Assembly (NCBI GenBank): GCA_047967505.1
Contig: CM106540.1
DNA: 64,000 nucleotides
From: Dipteris shenzhenensis
Taxonomy: Eukaryota > Polypodiophyta > Polypodiopsida > Gleicheniales
Direction: 5' to 3' (one strand)
Numbering within the stretch: position 1 is the first letter of the stretch; every line of letters begins with the position of its first letter. This document shows, one piece after another, positions 48,201 through 58,785 of this stretch. Made by a program: the position numbers and the translations under genes. The notes below the pieces were generated by a model. The model was not told the origin of the DNA. It worked only from the letters and a program-made list of their open reading frames with translations, and made no database searches.

Positions 48201-49930
48201 AAGCTTGGCCATGTGTCTTCAATATGCTTTTACACAGGAGTGTCTACGGGAGTTCTCCACTTGCCATTGGTTGATCGATGGGAGGAATGCCATGACATGA
48301 GCTCTGAAATGGATTTGTACTTGAACATATGTTGGATGCAAGGGATTATGGGAAAATGTCACAGAACCTTATGAGGCACGTCCAACGTTTTGAGATCTGC
48401 TCTATATCTTGCCTCTCCACAAGTATGACACTCTCTTGCCTTCTTATGTGGTCCTTAAAACAGAATGCAATCATTGACGCACGCATGGATGCGCTTGTAA
48501 TTCAATTCTCCAAGAGAGGCCACATGTTGCCTTGCCATATCTCTTGAGGTCGGTTATTTATTCTCCCTTGGAAGCATTTTACACAATAGCCTACACGTGA
48601 AGACCATAAATAAGAAAAAGTATTCCAGTAATTGACCCACTAGCATAATTCATCATGTTTGCTAAATAGACTTTAAAGCTTACTTGAGTAATGCATTCAA
48701 ACTTGCATTGCTCCGTCTGCAAGTTTAGTAACTCAAGGGAGGCATGTAAAATAGAGAATGTACACCCCTCAAACAGTGGTGTCGATGCTGCAATAAAAAG
48801 ATCATACTGCTCTATGCTATCATCCCTACCCCTGATGGACAAATACATCCCGCACCATATCATCAAACACCTCCTCCTCCACGGCCTCATGAGGTAATGG
48901 TGGAGGGCTACTATCACCATCACTCCATGCATCCATAATGGTCCCTCATTCGCACGCACACACGCATACACTGCATGAACATGTATGCACACGCACGTGT
49001 TCATGTGTGTGTGCATGCACTCCTAAAGATCCCACCTCATATCGACGATGCTTTGCCTCCTCACAACGAGCATAGGGCAACATATGCGGGTGTGACACTG
49101 CATCCTATATCAAATTTAAAAAAGGATCGTAGATCAAACACATGAACACCGATAGGTATCTCAATCAACCTCAACGCTTTAACACTTACCCGAGATATGG
49201 TCGCATCCCATTCTCCATACTTTGATATGTGATTGAGTGTAATTCTACATGCACGATACATGTTTCCTCGACATCAATCACACATACATTTGATTTTTTG
49301 CTCCAACCACATTTTGCGATGGTGGATATGGAGGGATTCATCCTCACTGGAGCTACTTGTTGAAGATGAAGACATCCTACAGATAAACAACCCAAAAGAT
49401 GTGTTCTTCCTTGAGTATTTAATGAGAAAACTCTATAGTGTGTCTATACTGTTAAACCTACTTTTTGCATTGCGCTTGCTTTCCTTTCGATACTTTTAGT
49501 GCCTGTAAGCTTTTAACACACACAGCTCCAGGCATCCACACTCATCTTTAGGCACCCACTTTCATCTACAGGCATACACACTCATCCCCAAGCATACAAG
49601 AAAGAGGGTGAACAAGAAAGCCATCAAAGAAGAAGGAGAGGACACTTTAAAGAAAGATAAGAAGCTTCCATACCTTTATCCAAGGTAAGTCTCTTGGTGG
49701 TTGGTCTTCTTTGGAAGTTATTCTCTTTGGATTCGTCCTTCGTCGTATGCAAGGAAAGGATGTTTTTGGTACTGAAGTCCTTTTGGGTTTGGGTGCATGT
49801 CCATTTCACCTTTTTGTCGAAAAGCATCTGTCAGAGTGCATCTATAGGCACATCTAATAGCGCATCAAATTTTTTAAAAAAATAGGTAGCCACGCCTATA
49901 GACGCACTATTTGCCACATCTATATACGCG
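45292..49930 (-). mobile_element. CACTA/En-Spm element, copy B
   Basis: Left terminus CACAACAAGACAAAG at 45292, preceded by TTA, with subterminal gcatctataggcac repeats to about 45480. Similar repeats reappear at 49836-49925 (gcatctataggcacatctaa, ccacgcctatagacgc), marking the other end, whose extreme tip is replaced by a CCCCTT-rich tract. It is collinear with copy A over most of its length but lacks about 420 bp that in A encode DUF4216 (junction near 45907) and lacks A's 340-bp duplication. Confidence 0.85.
45720..49016 (-). pseudogene. TNP2-type CACTA transposase, copy B
   Basis: Minus-strand remnants from N to C: STPLFEGCTFSILHASLELL (48591-49016); KRIHACVNDCIL and ARECHTCGEARYRADLKTL (about 48400-48520), the conserved Cys-containing region; TNP2 core with LRLGLGMDGVNPFGLKSTSY (47852-48202); a HIFKNVAYTIWEHLNG part (47211-47498); DUF4218-like LHLIVHLVDEIAICG (46548-46793); and a following segment with VMKRWVTRYEDAKARRQGER (46125-46514). 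Here the first catalytic Asp (MDG) is kept, but the second (RDPMHI in copy A) is lost by a small deletion. DUF4216 is deleted. Several stops break the frame, so it cannot be active. Confidence 0.85.
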
Positions 49931-50090
49931 CTCCGATAGACAATCCCCTTCCCCTTCCCCTTTCCCCTTCCCCTTCTCCTTCCATTCTCCCTCCTCAATC
50001 CCCTTCCCCTTAATCCATTCGCCCTTCTCCTTTCATTCCCATGCCTTCTCTTTCCTTTTTCCTTTCCCTTGCATGCATGTCTAAGTCAAA
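49931..50090. repeat. CCCCTT-rich low-complexity tract
   Basis: Repeats of ccccttcccctt and ctccttccattctcc. It lies between CACTA copy B and the hAT-like element. Confidence 0.85.
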
Positions 50091-50650
50091 TTTTCAATGC
50101 CTTAAGCATTCATGAGGAAATAAGGGATTGCATGAATGATGGAAATAAGTGATTGTATGAGGGAAATTGGACTGCAACATGATGAAAATCACGGGATTGC
50201 ATGCATGATGGAAATCACAATATTGCATGCATGATGGAAAGAGGGCATGCATGATGGAAATCTTCTCTTCTTTTCTGCAGCTAAGTTGCATTAATTTGCT
50301 CGAATTTTTTTTCCGATTCAAAAAAATGCAAGAAATCGCGATTTTCCCGAATAAAAATGAATCGAACAATTTTTCCTAATTTATTCGTATGAATAAACCT
50401 TTATCTGTACGACGAATAAACGTAGTATAAATATGAAACAACTGTTATTTTTGGTATTCGTATGAATACATCCAGCTGTATTGTTGAGCCACCTACTTGC
50501 CTGCCTGCCACCTCTTGGTTGCCTACCTGCTACCTCTTGCTTACTTCCATACCTACCATCTCTCATCATGGGTACCTTATTACACCTTACTTTTATTATA
50601 GTCTTTCGTTAGTAATCAATGTTTCTCTCTCTCTTGTTTTGTTTAAGACT

Positions 50651-51525
50651 GACACTCATCTCTCTTAGGAGAGTTGTGTGTTGCACTCTTTTTAAATTGT
50701 TTAATATTTATTTTGTATTGTATTTAAGTGTGTGTCTAGACAAGCTGATACTCATCTCTCTTGTGAGAGTTGTGTGTTGCAGTCTGTTTTTGTCATGTGT
50801 TGCAATTTTAATTATAATATAAATAATTATCTTTTACCTGAGACTGGCACTCATCTCTCTTAAGAGAGTTGTGTGTTGCAGTCTCAGTTTGTATAAAAAT
50901 GTTTGTTTGTAGGAACTCTTGGGCTAGCACTCATATCTCTTAAGAGAGTTGTGTGTTACAGTCCAAGCTTAGTGATGTTTTCATAGATGCTTATTCTGGC
51001 ACTCATTTCTCCCTTGAGAGTTGTGTGTTACAGTCTAAGTTTAGAGACGTTTTCAAGTACTTAGTATGGCACTCAACTGTCTCCTGATAGTTGTGTGTTG
51101 CAGTCTAAGTTAGATATCATGCAACGTTGTCTTAGACACTTAGTCTAGCACTCAACTGTCCCTAGATAGTTGTGTGTTGCAGCCTAAATTAGAAATCATG
51201 TGATGTGCTTTTAGACACTTAGTTTGGCACAGCCTAAATTAGAAATCATGCGATGTGCTTTTAGACACTTAGTTTGGCACTCAACTATCCCTGAATAGTT
51301 GTGTGTTGCAGTTGAATCCTAGTGTTAGATGGTGATTCGTGAAGTCCACGATTAGGTTATACCTAGGTCATTTTTTGTGTTTTGATTTTCTATAGTATGT
51401 TACATGATTTGAGGCTTGAGCTTGAGTTGAGAGGCTATACCTAAGTAATTTCTTATACTGCTTGCATTGATTTTCTTATTGCACCTGGCACTGAATTCTT
51501 TTTTGAATTCTGTGTTGCAACTTAC
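50651..51525 (+). repeat. Array of nine covarying hairpin repeats
   Basis: A core begins ggcactc and ends tgtgtgttgcagtct. Copies have their ctcat/ctcaa/ctgaa word at 50655, 50751, 50850, 50940, 51002, 51072, 51151, 51280 and 51491; one further unit near 51230 has lost its hairpin. Inner arms pair in every copy with different letters: CTCTC/GAGAG in the first, CAACTGTC/GATAGTTG in the sixth, CAACTAT/ATAGTTG in the eighth, GAATTC/GAATTC in the last. Outer arms also pair (GAGACTG/CAGTCTC in the third, CTTGGGCT/AGTCCAAG in the fourth). Spacers are AT-rich and unlike one another. Confidence 0.85.
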
Positions 51526-51529
51526 TACA

Positions 51530-52180
51530 TATGAGATGGCTCACGCAGGTGAGAAGAGGAAGTGTCAACAACCTGATCTCACAAAGTCTCAGAGGAAGGT
51601 GCTGAAAAATGAGAATGTACACTTCTTAATGAATGTCGATCAGGACATCATTGAGACAGCTTTCCAAAATGGTGAAAGTGGTGTACAAAATTTGGTGAGG
51701 ACAATGGCAAAGTGTGGAGGGAGGATCTTTGCATGATTGATTTCCAGATGTTTTCACTATAGAGTCTATAGACCAGTATTTGTACCACTTAACGATGGAG
51801 GGCCGATGATGCCTCGGTCAAATAGATCGAGACATAATTAATGTGACACAAAGTGGGAGGGTCCTACCGTAGATGCCAGGGTTGCATACATCAAGAATGC
51901 ATGGCAAGGTTACAAAGGCAAAGGAGCTACCTCGACCTCCCTTCCATCAATGCACCCATGTCCCCAAGCACAGCCACAACCACAAGCATCAATGCATCCA
52001 TGCCCCTAGTTAGATGTTGCATTACATCCACCACAACCACAAGCACCAATGCACCCACATCCCGAGTCATATGTCACATTCCACCCAATGTAGCTGCAAG
52101 CACCACTGTAGCCATGCCACCGTATGCACCAGTGCATCCACCACAACATGTCGAACCCCGTATCCCTTTTTTCTAAGATC
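51530..52180 (+). other. Plus-strand coding-like segment of unknown identity
   Basis: An ATG at 51533 (inside a longer open frame) gives a charged 68-codon frame (KRKCQQPDLTKSQRKVLKNE, then DQDIIETAFQNGESGVQNLV) ending at 51736. Other frames continue to about 52180 with VAYIKNAWQGYKGKGA and then Pro/His/Gln-rich repeats from tandem cacaaccacaagcatcaatg-like units. It lies head-on to the hAT transposase remnant, just downstream of the hairpin array. It could be a second element-encoded protein. No family recognised. Confidence 0.35.
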
Positions 52181-52233
52181 TTTCATACCTAGAAGTTCCT
52201 CCTCCTTTTTCACATCTCCCACCACATGCACGA

Positions 52234-53195
52234 TCACATTTCACCATATCTTTTGTGCCTCCTACTACATGCGTTGAGAGTATGAGTGCCACATGGCACC
52301 CATGTCAAAGTGGGATACTTTGCCATGACCATCTCACCTGCGGTCTTGTAATTTGATGCATTATCTGTTACTAATGCAGTAACATTCTCACTGCCACCAA
52401 CTTTGTGGATTGCTCTTTCGTATATTTTTACAATATATGCTGAAGCTGTTTCTTTTAGAGACATATCAATACTCTCCAAAAACATAGTTCCCTTGGGAGT
52501 AATGCACATAACATTTATCAACGGTCTAGCCTGCTTGCTAGTCCATCCATCAAATGCAAGAGTGCACCCATATATAGGAATAAAGTCCGATATATTTTTT
52601 TTCAAGCAATCAGCCACAGTTTGTTTGACTCTATCAAGATGATTGGTACGCATTTTATTATAATCTGGCAAAATAAATCCTAGTCTAGCACATGATTTCA
52701 AGGCATTACAAAACGTGTCATCTCTCATGACATTAAATGGTATACCATTTTTAACAAATGCTTCTATCCATCTTAAGTGCTCTTCATGCACTTGTTGTCG
52801 AAGAAATCCATCCTCCATAGAAGATTGTTCTCCCTTTTTCCTCTTCTTTACCTGATAGACATTAGTCGCATCAAAACTCACTTGTGACCCGCTTGCTAGC
52901 ATATCTACATGACCTTCATGTATGGATACACTCCCCATACACTCCTCGCATTTATTAGTGTCCTTCAACTATCTCATCAACCTCAATGCTCACATCTTGT
53001 TGATTTGCACAATTTCTTATTAGGGTTGGATTAACCACTTTCTTCACTTTCTCTAAATACAATTTGCATAACGGAAGAACATCAGATGGAGTGCATGTGC
53101 AAGCTTCAATGTCACTGCCTATTCCGAGAAAATGTTGCTTGATGCAAGTAGAACCACCTGTGAATTTGTGTCCACAATATTTACACTTTTACACT
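52234..53195 (-). pseudogene. hAT transposase: BED finger and DUF659 core, truncated
   Basis: A BED zinc finger is encoded at about 53190-53080 (KCKYCGHKFTGGSTCIKQHF, then a Cys-rich end), directly after an in-frame TAA. A frameshift near 52970 leads to a 244-codon frame with the DUF659 core of plant hAT transposases: GIPFNVMRDDTF, FILPDYNKMRT, PIYGCTLAFDGWTSKQARP (first catalytic Asp in FDGW), LESIDMSLKETASAY, then VTALVTDNASNYKTAGE (second Asp) and WVPCGTHTLN. It ends abruptly at 52234, so the C-terminal dimerisation domain and third acidic residue are missing. The frame opens at a TTG (52968), which is not the true start. ctttcttgtag just upstream of the finger resembles a splice acceptor, but the TAA after it makes direct use doubtful. 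Confidence 0.85.
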
Positions 53196-53320
53196 ACAAG
53201 AAAGAGACCGAGGCATGTACTTTTCGTATCTCTTGCTACACAACATGCTTTTGAAATTGCCAAAAACAAAATGCAAAAAAAACTAATTTGAGTATACAAT
53301 AGAAACATATTGTAACACAT

Positions 53321-53760
53321 TTTATAAAAAACAACACATATACTTTAAAAAACACGCTCAAGCATGCAATATATTAATTATCATTCAATCACGCTCTTTT
53401 AAAATAATTCACATTCTATTTAAAGAATATTAAATATTCATTCAAAAAAAAGTGTGAGAGAGACAACTCTTCTAATAACTTTTAAAACTTTCAATTCGTA
53501 CACTTTAAAACTTTGTATTCTTTCACATTTTATAAAAAACGACACATATGCTTTGAAAAACACGCTCAAGCATGCAATATATTAATTATCATTCAATCAT
53601 GCTCTTTTAAAATAATTCACATTCTATTTAAAGAATATTAAATATTCATTCAAAAGAAAGTGTAAGAGACACAACTCTTCTAATAACTTTTAAAACTTTC
53701 AATTCATACACTTTAAAACTTTGTATTCTTTCAGATTCGATTGAAAGAATATTACATATT
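53321..53760. repeat. 207-bp tandem duplication
   Basis: tttataaaaaacaacacata begins at 53321 and tttataaaaaacgacacata at 53528. Both contain cacgctcaagcatgcaatat and ttaaatattcattcaaa. A partial third unit follows near 53735. Confidence 0.85.
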
Positions 53761-53799
53761 CATTCAAAGAAAGTGTGAGAATACAAACACAAAAAATTC

Positions 53800-55050
53800 A
53801 TATTTCTCACATGAGGACTAGGGAACTCAACGAGAAGATCCTAAAACTCCCATATACAAAAATTCCCACAAAAGATCTAAGGAACTCAACAAGGAGATCT
53901 TAGAACTTCCACAAACTAATTTAATAATTTCATAGACACGAAAACAAGCCCATTTCTCACAAGAGATCTAAGGAACTCAACAAGGAGATCCTAAACTCCC
54001 ACATACAAAAATCTATTCACATGAGATCTAAGAAACTCAACAAGGAGATCCTATAACTCCCACAAACAAATTTCATAGACACAAAAACAAGCCGATTTAT
54101 CACAAGAGATCTAAGGAACTCACTAAAGAGATCCTAGAACTCCCACGTACAAAATCTATTCACATGAGATTTAAAAAACTCAACAAGGAGATCTTAGAAC
54201 TCCCACAAACAAATTTCATAGACACAAAAACAAGCCCCTTTATCACAAGAGATCTAAGGAGCTCACCAAAGAGATCCTAGACCTCCCACATACAAAAATC
54301 TATTCACATGAGATCTAAGAAACTCAACAAGGAGATCTTAGAACTCCCACAAACAAATTTCATAGACACAAAAACAAGCCCATTTATCACAAGAGATCTA
54401 AGGAACTCACCAAAGAGATCCTAGAGCTCCCACATACGAAAATCTATTCACATTAGATCTAAGAAACTCAACAAGGAGATCTTAGAACTCCCACAAACAA
54501 ATTTCATAGACACAAAAACAAGCTCATTTATCACAAGAGATCTAAGGAGCTCACCAAAGACATCCTAGAACTCCCACGTATAAAAATTTATTCACATGAG
54601 ATCTAAGAAACTCAACAAGGAGATCTTATAACTCCCACAAACAAATTTCATAGACACAAAAACAAGCTCATTTATCACAAGAGATCTAAGGAACTCACCA
54701 AAGAGATCCTAGAACTCCCACGTACAAAAATCTATTCACATGAGATCTAAGAAACTTAACAAGAAAATCTTAGAACTTCCACAAACAAATTTCATAAACA
54801 CAAAAACAAACATATTTCTCACAAGAGATCTAAGGAACTCAATAAGGAGATCCTCAAACTCTCACAAAAAAATTTATCCTATAAGAGATCTAAGGAACTC
54901 AACGAGGAGATCCTAGAACTCCCACAAACAAATTTCAACACATAAATATCTAAAGAGAACCTAGAACTCCAACAAACAAAAGAAAAGACCAAATCCAAAA
55001 TCCAAACAAGAGATCTCAGGAACTCAGATTGAGATCCTAAAGCTCCCTAA
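53800..55050. repeat. 144-bp tandem array, two hairpins per unit
   Basis: aaatttcatagacac lies at about 54068, 54211, 54355, 54499, 54643 and 54787, a regular 143-144 bp step, with diverged units on each side (about eight in total). Each unit holds two related halves. One reads ctaaggaactc...gagatcctag and the other ctaagaaactc...gagatcttag; both fold, and the G-to-A change in one arm is matched by C-to-T in the other. The last half (about 55017) has aggaactcagattgagatcc with a longer stem. Confidence 0.85.
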
Positions 55051-55980
55051 CAAAAATCTATCTTATTTCGGACCTTCTAGATTGCTTTCACAACCTTAAA
55101 GATCGTTCTCCTTCTTATCCTTTTTAGATCTCTTATGCTCAGCTGAGGAACCAAGCGTGAGATAAGAAAAATTGGTAGAGAGTGAGATTATATGCAAAAT
55201 CGAAGGAATGTATTCATCCTAATACAAGTTTATTTATATGAATACTTTATTCGTATGAATAAAAGTTATTCGTACGAATATGTTATGATGACGTGGTGAT
55301 TTATATAAAAAACGTGACGTGTCACCATTTTTTAATCGATTTTTTCTTCCATTCGAATCATTTGAGCAATTTTCTCAATTTTTTTGAATCACAAATTTGA
55401 ATTTTTCTACTTAGTTCTATAGTTAATCATGTGGCCAGGAGGCTCTTCAGCCTCTCATGATCTTCGGGATGCCATCTTTTGGGAGTTATATAATATTTTG
55501 GGGCACCCTCCCACTCCTTAGGAGTTATACACATACATGAGGAGTATTCAAAACACCCCCAGGAGTCGACAGTACAGACTCCAAACCACCCTAACCCCAC
55601 ACCAGCTAAGATTACTCATGTGGATTCGAGATAGCCCAATAGGCGACAGAGCCGTGACAAAACATGCGTGCCTCAGGATCTATGGAGCGCTCTAAGGTGG
55701 ATGGAACCTATGTGGAAACATGATGAAGAGAGTGCTCATGACATGTATCCCAAGTCAATTAGGTTCCAAGATAGATTAGCTTGGACTCATAAAGAGAATC
55801 TTGAGATAGTGCAAAGTGCTTGATTGATATTCCTTCAAATGAACCTCCCTTTTATAGGTGAGGGTACTTACATCCATTTTGCTTGCTCACATGTGGGATA
55901 TCTCCTCCATGCCATGTGGCAGCTTACCCTTTGCTCATACCTTTGCTCTACAAGTGCTCATGGCACCACAACTCTCAACA

Positions 55981-56155
55981 CCTCCCCTTGGTGCCATGAT
56001 CCTTTGGCTACTGCAAGGTGGTCAGATGTGAGTTACATTCCATCACCTCCCCTTAGTGCATGCATGCTACTTAAGGTGGTCAAGTGTGGCTTCTACATGT
56101 CAATACCTCCCCTGGGTGCTTTCATAGCTACTCTTAGGTGGTCAGGTTTGATTAC
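55981..56155. repeat. Threefold repeat of the polypurine-tract region
   Basis: cctccccttggtgc, cctccccttagtgc and cctcccctgggtgc start at 55981, 56046 and 56107. Each is followed by a ..taaggtggtca-like tail. In element orientation each is a purine tract, so three candidate plus-strand primers lie next to the 3' LTR. Confidence 0.85.
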
Positions 56156-56869
56156 AAAACATAATAGGCAAGGTTGGCAAGGCTTTTGCTTTTCAATACA
56201 TTCCATTTATGTCACCTTTTGGCTCATGGCTTGATGACGACTCGTTTGCTTCTTTGCTTGATGCATGATGCTTTGTTCTTCCATGTGCCTTGATGCTTTG
56301 TGTGGATGCCATGCTTTGGGCTATGGTCATCTCATACACTTGTGCTTTTGGCATGCTTATGACAATAATGTGTGCATTCATGCTTTGATTTGTCATTTGT
56401 TGCAAAGGTCTTACCAATTGATTTCTTTCAATATTGGCAGTGTCTAATTGCATACAATGATTCTGACATGACAGGTGCATAGAGCTCGAAAAGACGATCA
56501 CTTTTCCTTTTTGGAGCGTGTGCAAATTCTTCTTGGATTGCAAGTTACGCCTTGTTGAAGGTTTTGTGAAGAAGAGGGGGCCTTGATGATGTGGCACACG
56601 GATTCACATGCTGAATTCCATACTGTGCTTAGCAAAGGCTCTGTGCTTAGGTGGCACTGTGCCATGTGGTAACCTTTATACCCACTTGGTTAACCCAAGG
56701 TTTACACAAATCTTACCATGGTTTAATTTAACCACACCAAACCTTATCTGCCACGTGGCATAGACTAGAGCACTGACCAAACCAATTAACCCATGGTTGC
56801 TTGGAGCTAACCCAGGTCAAAACTTATCTGCCACGTGTCAAAATGTGGTGAACCTTAGAGGAGAAGAAA

Positions 56870-57760
56870 ATCTTGCTTCTCTGCGTCGACGTCGATTTGG
56901 AGCAGGGGCGCATCGCTGAAGCTCGAGCGGAGGAAAAAGAACGGACTACCAGCATGCTGGTCGCTGTGAGCCTATGCTTTGAAATCGGGAGCCTTGCAAT
57001 CGAAGGTGGACGTGATCATTTTTGTTGGCTGGCGACTGGCTCAAGAGCTTCTCGAGCAACTTGCTGAGGAGACTAGAGGCTAGGGACGTGACGATGAAGA
57101 CGCTACCCCGTAGGATTCTTTATCTGCTGCAGGTCGCGATGGCCGTTGGTTGTCTATGGGCTTTAAGGCTTCTTGAAGCATGAGCGCTTGAAGCAGGAGG
57201 CGGGAGGTCTGTCGGCTGGCTGGAGTGGGCGCGTGAGTCTTGGTTGCTATTGTAGTTGAAGCTCCAGTCAGTGGAGCAGAAGTTGAGGCAGCCGATGGAG
57301 AGGCTATGGCGCAGTGCTTTCATGGCTTTGAGGGCGCTGCTCATCAGTCGCGTCGGAGATAGGTTGCTGGGTCTTGCTGAACCATAGGTTATTCGTGAAG
57401 CTCGTAGAGGTAGGCTACTGCAGTCCAGGCAATGCTGAGTGCTAGGTCGTCCGTTTGTTGTCAATGGAGACCCATCCGTCTGTGCGCTGGGAGCCAAAGC
57501 TGGTCAATGAAGCGTGTTGGTTGCTTGAACAAGCTCGTCCGTGAAGCTTTGTAGAGGCTGCTCTTTTGGTTGCTGCTGCCATTGCCTTGTTGTGTACTCG
57601 TTTGGCCCTTGAAGATGGACATGGGCTCGATGAAGGGAGACACTTGGTCGGCCAAGCCTTCGGTCAAACAGCGCTGATTCTCTCTCACAGACTCCTTGAG
57701 TTCTATCTCCCTCTCTAGATTGTTCCTAAGACACTTGCATTTCAGCAGCAAGCCTTGTAG
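56870..57760 (-). other. GC/CpG-rich interior insert of the young LTR element
   Basis: This part is much richer in CpG than the rest (gcgtcgacgtcgatttggag, gcgcatcgctgaagctcgag, gtcgcgtcggagat). Minus-strand frames of 96 codons (57461-57751: LEREIELKESVRENQR, Ser/Gln-rich) and 125 codons (57120-57497: Ser/Pro/Thr-rich) overlap in different frames. I recognise no Gag or other domain. It may be a Gag-like gene of the non-autonomous family or captured host sequence. Confidence 0.4.
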
Positions 57761-58494
57761 CTAAAGGCTTAGTGCGGTTCATGAGGCCAAGAGTTGCAAG
57801 TCGATAGAGAGCTTTGTGTGGTGCTTTTGCTTATCGATGAAGCTTCGAATAAAGCACACTATTACTCTCTTTCTCTGTGGAAAGAAAAGGTCTATGAGTC
57901 TCCCTATCTCATTAAGCTTCTGAAGCTCCTTATCTCTCACAAATGAACAAAGAGGAACTCTCCATGAGCAGTCAACTAAAGAAATATGGACGGAATTTTT
58001 CTCTCTCTATGGACGGAAATTTGTTTTCTATCTAAAACTAAAGGTAACCTAGGAGAACTCATGAGTTTCTAAGGCATGCCTACAACTAATCTAGGAATGG
58101 AAGCAATCCTAGTGAACTACTAATGAGCTAAACTAGGAGAGCTAAACCTATGCTCCGATACCATGATAAAACATGCGTGCCTCAGGATCTATGGAGCGCT
58201 CTAAGGTGGATGGAACCTATGTGGAAACATGATGAAGAGAGTGCTCATGACATGTATCTCAAGTCAATTAGGTTCCAAGATAGATTAGCTTGGACTCATA
58301 AAGAGAATCTTGAGATAGTGCAAAGTGCTTGATTGATATTCCTTCAAATGAACCTCCCTTTTATAGGTGAGGGTACTTACATCCATTTTGCTTGCTCACA
58401 TGTGGGATATCTCCTCCATGCCATGTGGCAGCTTACCCTTTGCTCATACCTTTGCTCCACAAGTGCTCATGGCACCACAACTCTCAACAAGCCG

Positions 58495-58760
58495 CTAGCC
58501 TTCTCCCCTCTCATTAGGAGTCCCTTCTCCCCTACGGTCTAGTGTCACTTCTCCCCAATCTTCAGCACTCCCTTCTCCCCTACAGTGGTTTGGAGTCCCT
58601 TCTCCCTTGCGGTGGTCTGGAGTCCCTTTTGCCCCCCTGTGGTCACGTGGCCCTTTTGCCTCCTAGAGCCGCCAGTGTACTCCCATGCAGTCGAGAGTCT
58701 TTTCTCCTAAGACAAGTGGCCAGTGTACTAGCTCATCTCATGACAGGGTAGCATGTGTAG
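58495..58760. repeat. Degenerate minisatellite
   Basis: Units of the gtctggagtcccttctcccc type, repeated about six to eight times with changes. It is the right flank of the LTR element. Confidence 0.7.
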
Positions 58761-58785
58761 TAGCAAGGAGAGCTCTGGGTGATGG

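Larger units (their letters stand above)
50300..55412 (-). mobile_element. hAT-like element with imperfect terminal inverted repeats
   Basis: The left end (ccgattcaaaaaaatgcaag, then gaataaaaatgaatcg) and the reverse complement of the right end (gtgattcaaaaaaattgaga, then aaatgattcgaatgg) are recognisably alike over about 60-70 bp. Both ends carry the palindrome TATTCGTATGAATA or TATTCGTACGAATA (50382, 50455, 55248, 55267). In between are a minus-strand hAT transposase remnant, a tandem hairpin array on the left and a 144-bp hairpin array on the right. The exact tips and an 8-bp target duplication were not resolved, so the boundaries are approximate. A nested origin for one of the arrays cannot be excluded. 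Confidence 0.5.
55650..58494 (-). mobile_element. Young non-autonomous LTR retrotransposon (LARD/TR-GAG-like)
   Basis: LTRs of 326 bp at 55655-55980 and 58164-58489 differ at only three sites by eye, all C/T. A 5-bp target duplication AGCCG flanks the element (55650-55654, 58490-58494). In element orientation the LTRs run TGTTGAGAG...ATG(T/C)TTTATCA-like ends. The primer site TGGTATCGGAGCA is complementary to 58151-58163. The polypurine tract AAGGGGAGG is next to the 3' LTR (55981-55990). A TATAAAAG box lies in each LTR (55849-55856 and 58358-58365). The 2.2-kb interior has no RT, integrase or protease, so movement would need proteins from another element. Confidence 0.95.

Noticed and set aside
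50651-51525. CRISPR-like look of regularly spaced repeats with variable spacers
   Set aside because: The setting is plant transposon DNA with no cas genes. Repeats vary in stem sequence and spacing, and spacers differ in length.
53192-53205. cactacaagaaag resembling a classical CACTA terminus
   Set aside because: It lies next to the hAT BED finger, has no subterminal repeats or partner end, and is better read on the other strand as a possible splice acceptor.
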